DNA from: Deltaproteobacteria bacterium
GTDB taxonomy: Bacteria; Myxococcota_A; UBA9160; UBA4427
Direction: 5' to 3'
Assembly: GCA_019310975.1 (NCBI GenBank)
Contig: JAFDDH010000020.1
Location: 1-55,313, forward strand
DNA length: 55,313 bases
The position numbers were made by a program, and so were the translations under genes. The notes beneath the pieces were generated by a model. That model was not told the origin of the DNA. It did no database searches and was given only the letters and a program-made list of their open reading frames with translations. This document shows, in pieces, positions 54,008 to 55,313 of the stretch. Each line of letters begins with the position of its first letter. The stretch's first letter is position 1.

Positions 54008-54802
54008 CTACTCGAGACCCATCATCTTCGACACGCCGAATCGGTGCCCGGCCGTATAGCCGCCATCCACCACCATCGCGTGCCCGGTGACGAAGGAGGC
54101 CTCGTCCGAGGCCAGGAAGAGCACCGCATTGGCGATCTCCACTGGCTGGCCAAGCCGGCCGAGCTGGGTGGCGTCGACGATGCGATCGCGCACCTCCTCG
54201 AGGCCCTCCAGCTCGAAGGTGCCGGCGAGCAGCGGAGTCCTGATGAAGCCCGGACAGACGGCGTTCACGCGGATGCCCTTGCGGCCAAAGTCGATGGCCA
54301 TGTTCTTCGTCAGCGTGATCACGGCACCCTTCGAGGCGTTGTAGGCGCTGCCGCCCTCGAAACCCTCGATGCCCTCGACACTGGCAATATTGATGATGTT
54401 GCCGCTCTCCCGCTCGAGCATGCCCGTGATGACGGTGCGCGAGACCAACCAGGTGCCACGCAGGTTCACGTCGATCACGCGATCCCAGTCGTCCTCGGAG
54501 ATCATGTGGATCGCACCTCCGCCGGCGACGCCGGCGGAGTTGACGAGCACGTCGATGCGCCCCAGTCGCCACTCGATCTCGGCAATCGCACTTCGCACGC
54601 CATCCCCGTCGCGCACGTCGACCTTTTTGAAGGGCGCATCACCGGCGAGCGCCACAGCCTCTCCCCAATCCCCGTCGCTGATCTCCTGAACGTCGAGACC
54701 GGCGATCTGTCCTCCTTCCTGTGCGATACGCAACGCACAGGCCGCCCCGATCCCCGATGCCGCGCCCGTGATCAGTGCCACCTTACCGTCCATACGACCC
54801 AT
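54008..54802 (-). CDS. Classical short-chain dehydrogenase/reductase
   Basis: 264 residues. The cofactor motif is TGAASGIGAACALRIAQEGG with DVQE after strand 2, which suggests NAD. NSAG, the catalytic Ser (NIASVEG) and YNASKGAV (Tyr, Lys) follow, then VNAVCPGFIRTPL. The end YTAGHRFGVSKMMGLE is common in 3-oxoacyl/hydroxysteroid-type members. It oxidises or reduces a hydroxyl/ketone pair. GAAGGAA precedes the ATG. Confidence 0.92.
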   Translation of the reverse strand: MGRMDGKVALITGAASGIGAACALRIAQEGGQIAGLDVQEISDGDWGEAVALAGDAPFKKVDVRDGDGVRSAIAEIEWRLGRIDVLVNSAGVAGGGAIHMISEDDWDRVIDVNLRGTWLVSRTVITGMLERESGNIINIASVEGIEGFEGGSAYNASKGAVITLTKNMAIDFGRKGIRVNAVCPGFIRTPLLAGTFELEGLEEVRDRIVDATQLGRLGQPVEIANAVLFLASDEASFVTGHAMVVDGGYTAGHRFGVSKMMGLE

Positions 54803-54874
54803 GCGATTCCTTCCTTCAGCCTGGATTCGGTGTTTTGCGATTGGCTACCACGAGGCGCAATGGCCGCACCGAGC

Positions 54875-55313
54875 TCATCCGCCCGGAATCACGTTGCTCG
54901 GGTTGCGGGCGAGCCGAATGTCGTCGAGGTGGACGCTGCACGCCTCGCGCCACGGATCGCCATCGGGCGCCAAAACATAGAAGCGATCGTCGCGTATCGC
55001 CTCGATGGCGCGATCGGCCAGCACACTTGGATCCAGGCCGGTCTTGGTGGCGGCGCGAATCGCGGTCTCCACCAGATCGCGCTCGTCGGACTCACCTTCA
55101 CCGGCCTTGCGCTTGAGATGCGCGGGCCGGTTGCGCTCGCCGCCGCCGATCGCGGTATTGACGAGCTCGGGGCAGAGTACCGAGACGCCGATCGGAGCAC
55201 CCTTCGCCTGCATCTCCAGGTAGAGGGTCTCACTGAGCGAGAGGACAGCCGCCTTGCTCATATAATAGGGCGCTGTAAAGGGCGCAGCCGTGACCGCCGC
55301 CATCGAGGCCGTG
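54875..55313 (-). CDS. Short-chain dehydrogenase/reductase, C-terminal part (starts beyond the window)
   Basis: The 5' end lies beyond base 55313. Visible are TASMAAVTAAPFTAPYYMSKAAVLSLSETLYLEM (catalytic Ser region and YxxxK), VSVLCPELVNTAIGG and a C-terminal tail RFYVLAPDGDPW ... RNPSNVIPGG. The PELVNT segment and the tail match the SDRs often paired with fatty-acid or cholesterol genes in actinobacteria and deltaproteobacteria. NAD(P) use cannot be judged without the N-terminus. Confidence 0.85.
   Translation of the reverse strand, partial: TASMAAVTAAPFTAPYYMSKAAVLSLSETLYLEMQAKGAPIGVSVLCPELVNTAIGGGERNRPAHLKRKAGEGESDERDLVETAIRAATKTGLDPSVLADRAIEAIRDDRFYVLAPDGDPWREACSVHLDDIRLARNPSNVIPGG

Overview
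The window is GC-rich (by eye about two-thirds G+C) and gene-dense, on a Gram-negative chromosome. Outer-membrane barrels, an autotransporter, a lipoprotein and PEP-CTERM/IPTL-CTERM sorting tails show an outer membrane. That mix, with LLM-type enzymes, acyl-CoA dehydrogenase pairs and a SelW-type selenoprotein, fits a deltaproteobacterial-grade lineage (Myxococcota, Desulfobacterota or Binatota-like). This placement is inference from gene content. I saw no rRNA, tRNA, transposase, integrase or CRISPR array.

Layout. 1-6.9 kb: the end of a YgiQ-type radical SAM gene, an RNA uridine methyltransferase, a large exported cytochrome/beta-propeller gene split by a frameshift, a small exported protein, and an HxlR regulator with a glutathione transferase. 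7.1-11.5 kb: one 1469-residue protein joining DNA topoisomerase III, RecQ helicase and HRDC. 11.5-13.5 kb: a decayed pair (RibD-like reductase broken by a perfect 41-bp tandem duplication, and a truncated dienelactone hydrolase), a membrane protein, and a SelW-like selenoprotein whose in-frame TGA hides it from ordinary gene calling. 13.5-18.7 kb: an M20 amidohydrolase, an alpha/beta hydrolase, a TPR lipoprotein, a methyltransferase and an intact dienelactone hydrolase. 18.8-22.3 kb: a minus-strand operon of PEP-CTERM protein, TPR/beta-barrel protein and FecR-like protein (frameshifted). 22.5-27.4 kb: an L,D-transpeptidase, an unusual S4/RluA-remnant-RlmI methyltransferase, an alpha/beta hydrolase and a CCA/poly(A)-polymerase-like protein that has lost its catalytic motifs. 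27.4-35.6 kb: a SWIM-SNF2 helicase, a YbjN/CesT-like protein, a CbpA-type DnaJ, a small charged protein, a PNPOx-type protein, an outer-membrane barrel and a long-form GAPDH. 35.8-40.8 kb: an epimerase, two acyl-CoA dehydrogenases behind an AACGCGTT operator-like palindrome, and an MFS transporter. 40.8-47.1 kb: an HNH nuclease, pheS-pheT, an amidase and a YkuK-like protein. 47.4-55.3 kb: a MaoC-type hydratase, two LLM enzymes, an autotransporter and two SDRs.

Genes that plausibly work together: pheS/pheT; the acyl-CoA dehydrogenase pair and, more loosely, the MaoC hydratase, LLM enzymes and SDRs (acyl-CoA or alicyclic catabolism); hxlR/gst; and the PEP-CTERM/TPR-barrel/FecR trio (envelope).

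Two features of the window as a whole stand out. First, at least ten unrelated short tandem repeats (units of 8, 9, 10, 12, 13, 15, 20-22, 21 and 41 bp) lie in intergenic gaps, and a few lie inside genes. Second, three genes carry frame-disrupting changes, which may be real decay or assembly errors. The best candidates for novelty are the topoisomerase III-RecQ fusion, the selenoprotein with a SECIS-like hairpin, and the PEP-CTERM/barrel/FecR operon.
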